Position numbers and translations under genes: made by a program
Shown here: positions 22,077 to 33,339 of the stretch, piece by piece
How the letters are laid out: each line of letters opens with the position of its first letter
How positions within the stretch are numbered: position 1 is the first letter of the stretch
The notes under the pieces: generated by a model
Seen by the model: the letters and a program-made list of their open reading frames with translations, nothing else
Databases searched by the model: none
What the model was told of the DNA's origin: nothing
Source: Gnetum montanum
Taxonomy: Eukaryota > Streptophyta > Gnetopsida > Gnetales > Gnetaceae
NCBI GenBank assembly: GCA_015680685.1
Contig: MNCI01009604.1
Span: 211,939 to 273,938, forward strand
DNA: 62,000 bases
Direction of reading: 5' to 3'

Positions 22077-23090
22077 TAGTTTAGGGACACCTCTTTCAAT
22101 TCCCTTACTCTACACTATATACTATGTGTCCTTTTGTGATGATTTTGTTGAGGATGATTCGTGGATGTTTTGGCATATTTGAAGGTGTTTTTGGCTTATT
22201 TTGATGAGTTTAGGAGGTTCTACAATCTATGAAAACTTGTTGGGAGGCATTTGAAGGCTCCTAGCATCAAAAAAAGCATTTTTATTTTTGGTACCTTCAG
22301 GATAGATGTATTTGAAAAAAGAAAGATGTCTTTCTAGAGATATCTTTCCTAAAGTGAAGACATCTCTAGTCCATAGAAGAGATCTTTCAAAAATAGTAAA
22401 TGTCTATCTCAAGAGTAGGGCTTTCATAGAAGATGTCTACATGAAGTTAGAGATGACCTAAACACATGGGGAAACTTCCAAAAACACCCATTCCAATTCA
22501 ATAAATAGCCAAAGCAAGATGGAAATATTTGAAGTAAGATGGAAATCCTTGAGGAGAAGATGAGAAGACTTGTGGAATGTCTAAAGAACCTCAATTTTAC
22601 TTGAGGAAAGGTTTCTAGGGTTTTCACCTTCTAGTTGCTTATAAATATTAATGTATTTCACCATTGTAAGTGCCAAAGTGCAAAAGATGAAGGCCAAACA
22701 TCCTAATATAGGGCAAGAGAGAGAGAGCCCTTGAAGGAAGAGAGCTTGTTTGAGAAGAGAGCTTGAGCAAGGAAGTTGAGTGAGAGGCAAGGGAGAGCAC
22801 TTGAGAGAGATTAGGAGAATTTCTTGTAAGTGTTTTTTCTTGAGCTTGGGCTTCATTATGAGCAATTGAGGATTAAGAGAGGACAACTATGGCCTCTAAG
22901 ATCCTTGGAAGAGTTGTGAGTTGAGCTTGGCTCCTCATCTTTGATGTATTTCCTATGTATTTGAGAATTTTTTTAATAAAAGGAAATTTTTATATATTTC
23001 ATTGTGTTGTTCTTACTATCTAAGCTAAATCTACTTAGAAGTTATGAATTAGTTCCAATTGGGATCTATTGAGATGTAACCCGTGCACCA
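22077..23090 (+). repeat. Element D 3' LTR
   Basis: 1,014 bp ending GTAACCCGTGCACCA. Its start reads TAGTTTAGGG, so the terminal TG has mutated to TA. TATA box TATAAATA at 22640-22647, then GAGAGA-rich sequence. Followed by the ATAAC target duplication. Confidence 0.88.
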
Positions 23091-24470
23091 ATAACTGAGA
23101 AGTTAGATCACTAAAGATGGTAAGTAAACCACCTAGAGTGTATGATCTAGGAGATTTAGGGAGCATCTTCCAAACACTTGCCCATGAATTTAGTCATGGA
23201 GGAAATGCTTTATCTTACTTTAAAAATTAATAAGTGCTTTTTAGTTTTTTGTTTTACAATTTTTTTTACTTTTACTATTTCTTGATACAATTTTTTCATT
23301 CTTTTATACTTTTCACATTCTTTGATATTTTCTTGTTCTTTTATACTTTTTCATTTCTTAAATTTTCAATATTCTTTCAAATTTTTCAATTCTTTAACAT
23401 TTTTCATTCTTTACATCTTTTTCCAATTCTTACTATCTTTTTATAATTTTTTTTCATTTTCTTTGTAAATAATTTTGATTGTTTATGAAACATGTTAAGA
23501 ATAAGACAAGACGTAGTCCAATAAAGTGAAGATTTCTCTATGTTATTAATTCATAAGGGATTGCTTATTTGAACAGTGAGCCATGCCATCCATCCATCTA
23601 TTCCATTAATAAGAGGTTATTCCCATGGCCATAATGATATTCTTTTCCATCATACAACTAAGAATAAACTTGTGATCATTATGCCTAGATGGAAAAAGTG
23701 AAGAACCAAGAGGAAATGTAAAGGATGTGACATCAAGGGGATTTGTGGATTTTTTTGGATTACTATTGTAAGTTCTATCATGTTGCTAAGATTATATTAT
23801 ATCCTTGTAGATCTAATGAAAAAGGGGAGTAAGAGTATAATAAGTGCTACCTTACCATGTCACTAGAAAGACATGTTACCTATGGTAAGATTGACTTAGA
23901 TAAAAATAAAAGAGCACAGAATAAATTTTTGGTGGGTCCCACTCAAAAGACATGTTACCCATGCTTGAAGGTAGTTGGGTTCTTAAGAATCTAAAAAAAT
24001 AAAAAAGTGCCATGAATAAAATCCTCCCTTGGATAATACACCAAGTGAAAATACTCCTTGAAATAGTCGTAGTATTGTAATTGTAATTCCAAGAGATGAG
24101 AAAATGTGATGTCACTAAAATGTAGTTTGGACTTGGTTTGAATCTTGAATAGAAAGGCTAATGATTACTTTAACCACTAGTAAAACACAAGAGTTCATTA
24201 TGGCTATGGTAAGATACCTCATGTCCTAATTTCTATAATCCCTTTTAAGTCCATTTCATCTTGCTATAAGAATAGTCATAACTTGTGGTTTTGTGTAACA
24301 TAGTGTAATTTTCCTAATTTGGTGCTACTAACATGTGTGTTTTTCTAAACAAGCATGTATTACATTCAACTCCTTAAATGCCTAAGGAGACTTTTAGTTA
24401 TGATTATACAAGGGCATTAAGGGTTGAAGTTAGCTTTGGAGAGGACCCACTTGTATAACTATTGTATCTT
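23091..24470 (+). other. Element A post-pol spacer, inverted copy of element C spacer
   Basis: After the right ATAAC, element A resumes. From about 23175 it matches, inverted, element C at about 33045-31800: shared wording includes CATGTCACTAGAAAGACATG at 23858-23877 (inverse near 32415) and CAAGGGCATTAAGGG at 24410 (inverse near 31840). In C this segment follows integrase, so in A it marks the post-pol region. The T-rich part at 23230-23460 gives a Phe-rich chance ORF. No coding function is seen. Confidence 0.65.
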
Positions 24471-25439
24471 ATACTTGCCAAGTGATTCCAAATCATATTG
24501 AGCCTTCCAACATCAACAAACATTAATAAAAACTTTCCATATCATTTAAACTATCTATTATAACAACAAGGCTTCTTACCTATCTCATCCATCTCATTAA
24601 CAATTCACAACTCAAGATTCCTTCTTTACACATTTTCTACTCCAAATGTGCACTAAAAATGCATCATTCATAGTCTAAGACCATTTGAGCATGCTTTAAA
24701 CCTTCCAATACATTCAAAAGGATTTGTTTTTTGTCCTCAAAACTTAATAGAAAATTGAAAATTTCTCACTCAATATCAAGCATCTAATATTGGATCCCTG
24801 ATGTTGAGTATCCAATATCAGGTTCATAAAAAGTATAAATATGTGGGGACTTAGCCAAATTTCCATGATTTTTCCATTTGTGCTAAGGGAGATTTTTCCA
24901 TTTTTCTTTGCTAATCTAAGCTTTGACCTCCTAGATTTCCCAAGCCATAACTTGCATATTATTACTCCGATTTTTGTAATTTTTGAATCTATTTGATCCC
25001 AAAGTGCTTATCTTAGTCATGGGAGGTTCTAGTAAGGAAAATATGAGCCAAATTTTCAAAATTTTCTAACTCCTATAAGGCATTTTAAGGGTAAGTATGA
25101 AGGGAAAATTGAAAATTTTTAATAAAAATCAATCATATTAATGGCAAAACACTTAAATAATGTTCTTAAGGAACCATAACCATCATTACAAGCCATGAAT
25201 AAGAAAAAAATAGAAAACTATGAAGGGTTATAAAAAAATTAACACTTAAGAAGTAACTTATTAAAAATTTCTTAACTCTATAATCATAATGAACTAAGAA
25301 CTTAATGTAACTAAGGGTATGAGTAAGGTATAAAACCATTGAGATTGTATGAGAACACCTTAGTGATTCCAAATCCTTGATTGATTACAAATGATTCCAA
25401 AAAGAGGAACACAAGGTAAACCATCATAGTTAACAAGCA
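24471..25439 (+). other. Element A ORF2 leader, with promoter-like block
   Basis: Non-coding stretch between the spacer and ORF2. It contains the U3-like block (24780-24890) listed separately. The remainder is AT-rich without clear signals. Confidence 0.45.
24780..24890 (+). promoter_or_regulatory. Internal promoter-like copy of the element A LTR U3/TATA region
   Basis: AATATTGGATCCC, GTATCCAATATC, TATAAATATG (TATA at 24834-24841) and ACTTAG occur in the same order and similar spacing as AATATTGAATCCC, ATATCCAATATC, TATAAATATG (28499) and ACTTAG in the 3' LTR of the same element. It lies 600-750 bp upstream of ORF2. This suggests a duplicated LTR core promoter able to start an ORF2 transcript. 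The role is inferred. Confidence 0.5.
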
Positions 25440-28224
25440 AACAACCAAGAGTTAGTGGTAGATGCTGAATAGGAGAGCAAGGCTTAGAACATGCAAAGTA
25501 GGAAGCTTAATCCTTTAGCATTCATTATGAAACGCCTACCATCAGACAGTCAGCCCAAGGAGAGGTAGAGGAACCACAAGTACAAGGAAAATGCCTCAGT
25601 TGTCACAAGAGTACCTCCAAGCTATCCAAGAAAAGTCAATCTTAACCATAGTCATTGTGGAAATGAACTTTGGTCCATTTGTGGAGTTTGTTTCGAAAGT
25701 GCTAAAGACATAGCTCCAAGCATCACTACTATGGATCACACTTTCAAAAAACCATGAATGGTACCTTGGGGAACTAATTAATTCTAGCATAATAAAGAAG
25801 TAGGCACCACTATCAATATTGAAGGATTCTATGTGTTATATTCAATCAAGGTGATAGCTAAAGCTCTAAACATAGACAATGAAAGGGTGAAAGTAGCACA
25901 TTTACCCACTAGATTAGATGATGAAACTAGAAAACTATGGTTGAAATGAACATATGGCAAAGAAGATAAGGGATACAATGAGCTAACTTTGAAAGAAAGA
26001 ATTTATTTCAAAATTGGCACCTATCACTTGTTCCCAACAAAAGGGTTAAATAGATTATCCACCAATGTGGCTAGAGTAGGTGCAATCCTAATGGGAAAAT
26101 ACAATGTTAATCTCACACAACTTTACTTTATGGAGATTCAAAGGTGGTTCAAAAAAAAGAAGGTAGGGAAGCCAACACTTCCATTCCCTTGCCTTATTAA
26201 GAAGCTTTGCAAACATACTAAAATCTTGGGATTCACCAATGACGTTCCTAGGAAGGCCTAGAACACTTTATATGCTAAACTACTTAAGCTAACACCACCT
26301 AAGAAAGAATTGGGTGAAGAACAAATTGGCATTGGGGAAATCACACAAACTACTAAATAATAATAGGAAGTGGGTACCAATGGCCATTAGTAAGAACAAA
26401 ATTAGCAAGAGTAGTAGTAGGAGCAACAACAATAAGAATAATAGTAATAACAAGTTCCACCACCAATGCCCCAAGACTATAGGGCATCAATGAGTTATGT
26501 ACAACAAATTGTAGAGACTATCAGTTGGGGAACTAAGGAAGGAGAAAAATCTTTACAAAGTTATTGATAATTCCATACAACCCACAGTTTCTGTAGACCT
26601 AGTAAGTGGGAAAATATTACCCCAGTTAGGAGGAGAGGCTCAGTAATCACAACAAATCTCTGGAAATGTTACATCATTCTAAGTGATGCTAGAGACTGGA
26701 GAAGAAGCCATAATTTTGGTAATGTAGAACTAGTATGCAACGGGAGTAGTAGAAGTAATCGTAGATCATATTAAAGAATCCTTTAATGTACTTTTTGTAT
26801 CACTAGTAGATCTAATTGGGGCCAAAGATGTTCAGATGCTAGATGGAACCTCAATGACTCCTGTAGACCATGAATATGTGTTAGAACAACTATTGTAGAT
26901 TGGATAGATGATGAAAATACTTTTTGACATCCCAAGTGATGGCATTGTACTATAGTTGTAACTTATTGCAACCAAAGGCAAATTGGTCATGGCAGAGACT
27001 ATGGAGAAGCATGCAAAACCTAAAATTTTGAGATTACAAGAAAAGCTTGCAATCCTCAGTGTAAAGTGCAGAGATCCCACTCAATTCATTATGCTTGACT
27101 AGTTAGAATAATTAAAAATAGAGTAGATCAGTTGCCTGATTAAGCAGAATAAGTAGATAGAGAATGAGAGGGAGAAAGCGATGTGAAATGCCTTAGTAGC
27201 CGAAGCCCAAAAATATGTACATGCTAAGGCACTCACTGTAGCATAAGAAGAAAACAAGAAACTCACTATAGATAATATGCAATTGACCACTGCAGAGAAA
27301 TAGTAGAACATCCTAGAGAAAAGCATCCACTAGTTAAGAGAACAATTGATGAGGGTTAACTAGGACATGAGCCACTTTTCATGAGAAAATAGAACCTCTT
27401 TAATGAAGGAGGTATGCGCTATTTGCTAGAAAGCAACTATCGAAATAAGTGTGTGGTAAAATGAAGCAAAGAAACATGAAGAAATCAAGGAACACTTCCA
27501 TGATCTGGTGGGGATGTACAAGTAGATCAATAAAAAGGAGATCTAGATGATGAAGGCTAGAATCAGTTCCATTTTAGCACAAAATCTAGACTGGCAATCC
27601 ATCTTGGATAGTTACGTCCATGTCCACCAGGTGGAAGTTAAGAATAAAGACTTATAGATAGAGGATCTAAAAGGGTACATGGGGTAAGCTAACATTCATT
27701 ATGCTAACTTGGACATTTTGACAACAAGTAGGCCTAGAAATAAGCTCAAATAGCAAGTAGCAGCAACCTATGCATTGTATGAGAAAGAGTTTACAAATCA
27801 TTAAGATGCTTTGTAGAAACTTCAGGTGGTAAACTCTAAACTGGAAGTAGTAATGGTTGGCTACCAAGGATAGAAAGATGTAGTAGCAAACCTAGCTACA
27901 ATATTATCATATTATTATGAACTATGAGAAAAGGCCAAAGCTTTTGAAGAAAAAAGGAGACAGTTTGTAGCATGGTATGTTAAAGCTAATCAAATGTTTT
28001 AGCAATTTCCATGTTCATGGGATGTACTAACTCCATCACACATTGCACAAAGGGCATGGATGGTACATGAACTAAGAATGGAGGAAGAAAAGCTTTAGGT
28101 GCTCTTGAACCAATACAAATTCCAAAAGCCTAATGACAAGGGGAAGCAACTGATGGAATAGCCACTATCACTAGGAAATACATAAGGCTACATCAATCTT
28201 CATCCAAATTTTATTTTTTGTTAA
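25440..28224 (+). pseudogene. Element A ORF2: large post-pol protein with Gln-rich linker and coiled coil
   Basis: Reading follows one frame from about 25440 to 25800 (QAIQEKSIL, NFGPFVEF), a second to about 26560 (INIEGFYVLYSIKVIAKALN, LTLKERIYFKIGTYHLFPTK, LPFPCLIKKLCK), then the first frame again to a TAA at 28222-28224. The LPFPCLIKKLCK-type block resembles the plant-specific 'putative plant transposon' domain found in gypsy ORFs. A Gln-rich tract near 26360-26460 is now largely TAG/TAA codons, followed by VPPPMPQD. The C-terminal 412 codons (26989-28224) have 26 stops before the terminator but no frameshift and look coiled-coil. It occupies the env-like position of Athila elements, yet no signal peptide or membrane span is apparent. 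The start codon is unclear. Confidence 0.68.
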
Positions 28225-28380
28225 ATTTTATCATGTCATGACTTATTTCATTTGTGTAATAGACCACTATAGCATAAAGAGTCATGTAATAAGTGTCATG
28301 TAAATCTACCTCCCAATTTTGTAAGAAAGTCTATTCTCATTTTTTTTAAATTGAGGTTGAGTTTTTAGTCAGTCGTAGAA

Positions 28381-29285
28381 TGAATTTTTGAATGGTTATG
28401 ATATCAAGTATTTGATATCAAGTTGTGATATTTCTTATTCAATATTGAATCCCAAGCTACAACATCAGATATCCAATATCGTACCACACATGCCTACCTA
28501 TAAATATGACACTTAGGAGCATAGATCAACAACAGTTTCATCCATCCTCACTGAAACTCCTTTAGTTTATTTTAGTGATTTTAGTTCTAAGTACTTAGAA
28601 TTATGTGCCTATAGTATGGTGTTGAGAGATCGTATAAAGTCTTTATTTGAGCATCTTGTACTTCTACACAATTGTGAATAATAATAAAGATCAAGATTAC
28701 GTTTTGCCATTGTAGCCTCTACTAAGTTTCTTTACTATTTACTTAGATTAATGTTTATCATTATTACATAGACTACTATTTTCTATTTTCTTAGTTACTA
28801 TTAACTTTCCCATGATCTTTATTGTTATTTTTGTTAAGTGGAATGGATATGATTGATTTTGAGCATAAAGTATGATTGTTTGGTAACCTAGTAGTATTAT
28901 CACTTGGTTCGCCAGTAGTGAAGTACTTAGTAATTCTAGTAATAATTACATAAATCCAAGATGTGTTCAAAGAATTAAGGTTGGTTATCCATCACCTAGG
29001 ATAAACTAGAATTGTTTATTATTTTCCTTAGACTTAGAAACTCTTTCTACTTTACCATGTTTACCAAGAGTAGCTAGATGACCTATCAACATCAATATAT
29101 CATATACCACATAGTGCATTAAGCCATACTCATAGATGTCACTAACTCATGTGGGAAGATGATGATCATGAATGTAAACCAACTGCTAGCATATTCACAT
29201 TGCCTCATGTGTGGATTACAATCTAGTTGTGTGTGAATACCTATGACTTGTATGGTTGGGTGTTGGATTACTCCACCACTCATCA
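28381..29285 (+). repeat. Element A 3' LTR
   Basis: 905 bp starting TGAATTTTTG and ending CTCATCA. Long identity to 15536-16258. Contains U3 motifs built from GATATC and CAATATTGAATCCC, and a TATA box TATAAATA at 28499-28506. The adjacent upstream tract (28366-28380) aligns with the polypurine tract of element C but is degraded. Confidence 0.85.
28499..28506 (+). promoter_or_regulatory. TATA box in element A 3' LTR
   Basis: TATAAATA followed by GACACTTAGGAG; equivalent boxes occur in the LTRs of B and C. Confidence 0.55.
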
Positions 29286-30885
29286 ACTAGTTTATCTTTT
29301 GTGAAGATAAGATTTGATTGCACTATAGTGATATCACTAGGGATATCGAAGAGATTTTACATGACTTGGTCCATCTACAGTAGCCGATCAAGGACATCTT
29401 CATCCTCTATTGGGGTCATGGACATTTTGGATAACTTTTGCACATATCTAGTTCTAGTAATATCTATCGATGCTGTAATGGGAACATTAAAGGATTCTTT
29501 GATACAATCAATGATAACTTTTGCTACTCCTATTGCATCTTGGTGTTGCATGACCACTATAGTGGATCCTTCTCTAGTTTCTAACATCACCTGAAAAGAT
29601 GCAGCCTTCCCTAAGATCTATTATGCCTAGTCATCATCCTCTCTTACCTATAGAGATACTTTCCTACTAGTAAGTCTTGTGGATATTGTAGGCCTTACAG
29701 AGTTGTCCCTTGATATAGAGTACAACCTTCACTTGCTCCCCGACTGATAGTTTTTTTTATTTATTGCAAGTGGCTCATTGAAGATTTGTAGTCTTGTTGT
29801 GTAGGTGGAGCTTTTTGTTCAGGTCTATCACTAGTAGGTGTTGACCAATTAGGTCCTTCTTGTTCTTACTATTCTTACTATCCTGGAGCTAGAATGTTAC
29901 TTGTTGGTGTAGAAATTTTTGCTCCCTCAATGCCTGCTAGCTCATCTAACTGATCCTTCTTTAGAAACACTAGTTTAAACATCTTTACATAGGATGCATT
30001 CTAGGATTTTCTTAGAATATCATTGGTATATCCCAAAATCCCCACTTGTTTACACAACATCTAGATTAGGTAAGGGAATGGTAATGTAAGTTTCCCTATC
30101 TTCTTTTCTTCAAACCTTCTTTGGGTATCTAGGAAGAGTAAATGTGCTATGTTGGCATTAAATTTTTGCATTAAAATCACACTTTCTCTAGCTGCATAGG
30201 TGGAGATCTTGTTGAGTCTTTTGGTTGGGAATAAGTGATTAGTCCCGATTTTGAAATAGATCTTCTCCTTAGAAATTAATTCACTATAATCTTTGTCTTA
30301 TTTTTCATAGGTTCTCTACAACCATACCTACTTTATGTTTGTGTCAAATCTAATTGATATTTATGCTACATTTTCTCCAACATTGGGAATGTTAAGTGCC
30401 TTGGTGATAGCTTCAATAGAGTAAGGAATGGAAACTTCTTTAATATTAACTATTACATCATATTTTTTGTTTTTTCAAAACTATTATACCTTTCCTAGGG
30501 GCCATTCACCACTGCTTGATAAGACTAGCCATAGAGGAGAGGCTTGGAGTTGTATTTTGACAACTTCTGGTGTAAACTTCAGGAATAATCCAAAATTCAA
30601 TTCCATAATAACTGTGGATATGATGGATTTCTCTTGGATTGCCTTGAGACACTCAGCTAACAACATGAGGAATTATCCCTGTTCAGGAGTTGGTGGTGTC
30701 TTTGCATCAAGTTATGTAGATTGTTTGATGACAAGAGTTTATTGATGGATATTGAAGGATTGGGTCTCCTAATTTGCTTGTTCTACCTATGAAGTTTGTT
30801 CTCTAGCTTGTCCTCTACCTTGGCATCATGGTCTTTTGCTTCTAGGCTATGAGGGTTCCTCTACTACAAGTCTTTTGGGGGCCAT
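29286..30885 (-). pseudogene. Element C ORF2, N-terminal part
   Basis: Starts at an ATG at 30885 (MAPKRLVVEEPS) and aligns with element A ORF2: LLAECLKAIQEKSIISTVIMELNFG against YLQAIQEKSILTIVIVEMNFG. Near the break VIIDCIKESFNVPITASIDIT aligns with VIVDHIKESFNVLFVSLVDLI. The last codons before 29286 (FTKDKLV) align with A at about 26980. Stops are frequent and mainly TAG. The start here is clearer than in A and defines the likely N-terminus of the family. Confidence 0.72.
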
Positions 30886-31444
30886 CTGCAATCATTAAGA
30901 TTTTAAGGTTTTCAAAGGATTTTAAATCATTTCCTAATAGTTCATGATCCTTTCTCGTGCTCATGGTTATATTTATGATGTATCCTTTTTTATCATTTAT
31001 GGATTTATTATGATTTTAGAGTTAGAAAAGTTTAAAAAGATATCCTTGTTTATTATTCTTTTCAATTAGTAAGATCCCTCATAGTTATTCTTTCTTGTTT
31101 ATGATACTACTGGATGGTTGGCTAGGAGAATCGTTTAGGTTCATTAGCTTTTTTTTTCATTAATTTGTTTAAAAAATTATTAGTTATTCATATACTTACC
31201 CTTAATATTATCTTATGGAATTAGAAAATTTTGGCTCAACTTTCCTTATCTACATGCAATACATCCCTCACAACTAATTTGAGCACTCTGGGATCAATGG
31301 GATTCAAGAATCATGCAAATTAGAATGATGGTGAGGAAGTTATGAAGCTTGGAAGTTTAGGTTGTCAAAGCTTAGAAAAATAACATGAAATCCCCTTTCT
31401 TTGGAATGCTAAAATTTTAAAAAAAAACTCTAACTCCTTGCATG

Positions 31445-31545
31445 TATATATAGATTTTTATCAGTGTGACATAGTAGCTACAACATCGTAGGGCCTATGA
31501 CATCATGGATGCAACATCACCACTAAAAAATTGGATTTTTGAGTA
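31445..31545 (-). promoter_or_regulatory. Internal promoter-like block upstream of element C ORF2
   Basis: On the minus strand, CCAATTTTTTAG, ATCCATGATGTCATAG and GATGTTGTAGC precede TATATATA (31445-31452), about 560 bp upstream of the ORF2 ATG. The element C LTR has CCAATTTTTGC, TTATGATATTGTAGC and TATAAATA in the same order. The match is weaker than in element A but involves the LTR of its own element. Confidence 0.35.
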
Positions 31546-31799
31546 ATTTTCAATGAAAAATTTAGGTCAATTGGATAGTTTGAAAGGTATATAAGTTTGG
31601 ATTTTTAAGAAATTTTCAATGAAAAGTCTTTAATCATAGATGATTCTTGAATTATAGAAGTTTGGTGATCGAATTTCATGAAGAAGGAATCTTTCAAAAA
31701 GAAGATTTATTGGATGTATATAAGAATTAGAAAAGTAATAATTGATTATTAAAGTGTCCTAGAAACATAAGATAATGTGGAATTGGTTGTTAGATATGA

Positions 31800-33045
31800 G
31801 ATACAAAAATTATACACATGGGTGCTTTCCAAAGTAGGCTTTAGCCCTTAATGCCCTTGTATAACCACACCTATAAGTGGTTGTAGGTACTCAAGGAGTT
31901 GAATGTAGAACATACCTATATTGCAAAATAGACGTTAGTATTTCCAAGATGGGAAAATAACACTATATTATACAAAATCATAGAATTATGAGAATATATA
32001 CCAATGAGTTGGAATGGAAATAGAATGGATCACAGAAATTAGATGTGAGGTATCTTACCATAGGCATAATAAATTACTATGTGTAATGTATGGTTAAAGT
32101 GATCATTAGCCTTTCTATCTAAGATCCAAACCAAGTCCATACAACTTACCAATGATATCACATTATACCATTCCAAAACTAGCAACCACAAGACTACCAC
32201 TACTGCAGGAAGCATTATCACTTGGCAATATAATTCAAGGAAGGAGTTTATTAATAGCACACTTATTTTTAAGATTTCTAAGAAGCCACCTACATTTAGG
32301 CATGGGAAACATGTCTTTATAGTTTAACTTCTATAAATTTTATCTTATGAATTTATTATATTTTTTACTATGTCGACCTTTCCAGAGGATTACCTTTAGG
32401 AATGGGTAACATGTCTTTCTAGTGACATGGTAAAATAGCACCTATTGTACTTACACTTCCATTTTTATTTAGAAGTCAAGAAAATAATACACTCTTAATA
32501 ATAGGATAAGAATCATAGTAGTAGTCTTAGAGAATCCACAAATCCCCTTGACGTCACATCCTTTTCATTCCACTTGGTTCTTCAGTTTTCTATCTAGGCA
32601 TAATGATCACAAGTTTATTTTAGTTTTATTGTAAAAGAAATATTATTATGACCATGGTAAGAACCACTTATTATTTGAAATGAGTGGATGGATGATGTGG
32701 TCTCAATGTATATAGAATTGGTCCTCCATAATTTTATAATATAGGGTAACCTTTACATTAGTAGGAAGACATCTTACTTTATTCCTTTTCATTTTATTAG
32801 AAAATTCACAAAAATATGTACAAGACAAATGATGAAAAATTATAGAAAATGATAAAATATGGAAAGATATAGAAATAATTTAAAATATTTTAAAGAATAG
32901 AAAATAATTAAGAAATGAAAAAAGTATAAAAAATGAAAAGATATAAAAAATGTGAAAAAGTTGTAAGAAAAGAAAAATATTCAATTTAGTGCTTAAGTAT
33001 CACATAGGACATCCATGAATATTATTGGAAATGGTCAACTAGAAG
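31800..33045 (-). other. Element C post-pol spacer
   Basis: Inverted match to 23175-24470 of element A (see there). Contains A/T-rich runs near 32870-32990 and no convincing coding frame. The match arises because A and C are related and lie in opposite orientation. Confidence 0.65.
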
Positions 33046-33339
33046 ATGAAGCTAGTTGAGCATTGTTTAGTGAGTTGGGTAGAATCCATAGAGGATTCAG
33101 GATGTCTATAGAATGGTTTGACCCATTGAATATTAACTAGATTAAGTAATTGGTTGGGTGGTAAATCTGCATGACACCTGAGGGGTATGTTGCATGCATG
33201 ATATAGGGTCCTTTCCATAAGATTTGGAACTGAAACTTTTGTGGTACATGAATGGGATTATAATATAGGACTTTATTAGTTAACTATATTAATACTTGTC
33301 ATATGAGTGTGGCATGGCTATGTTTGGAGTATATCTTAT

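Larger units (their letters stand above)
19702..23090 (+). mobile_element. Element D: non-autonomous gag-only LTR retrotransposon (TR-GAG/LARD-like)
   Basis: A 3.39 kb unit bounded by TGGTG...CACCA termini and ATAAC duplications. It has two LTRs in direct orientation (19702-20485 and 22077-23090), a Met-initiator-type PBS at 20489, one gag-like ORF and a purine-rich tract before the 3' LTR. No protease, RT, RNase H or integrase is present, so it needed another element for replication. It is inserted in element A just after the protease. The clean ends make this the best-defined element in the window. Confidence 0.9.
15536..29285 (+). mobile_element. Element A: Athila-like gypsy element, pol-deleted, inserted in C
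   Basis: Order on the plus strand: 5' LTR lacking its first ~170 bp, Asp-type PBS, gag, protease, nested element D (19702-23090), post-pol spacer, ORF2, and 3' LTR ending CTCATCA at 29285. RT, RNase H and integrase are absent between protease and the post-pol spacer, so an internal deletion removed most of pol, or the element was non-autonomous. Element C resumes at 29286. The left junction has lost both LTR and C sequence, so the target duplication cannot be read. Confidence 0.78.

Noticed and set aside
23234-23446. Phe-rich ORF
   Set aside because: T-rich low-complexity DNA inside the post-pol spacer; the matching region of element C has no such frame.
26289-26474. Poly-leucine ORF on the minus strand
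   Set aside because: It is the reverse of the Gln-rich tract of ORF2 in element A and has no support of its own.
29256-29594. 112-codon plus-strand ORF at the A/C junction
   Set aside because: It spans the LTR end of A and the antisense of C ORF2, so it is a chance frame.
23175-33045. Large palindrome or inverted duplication
   Set aside because: The inverted similarity between 23-27 kb and 29-33 kb arises because two related elements (A and C) lie in opposite orientation, not from a duplication event.
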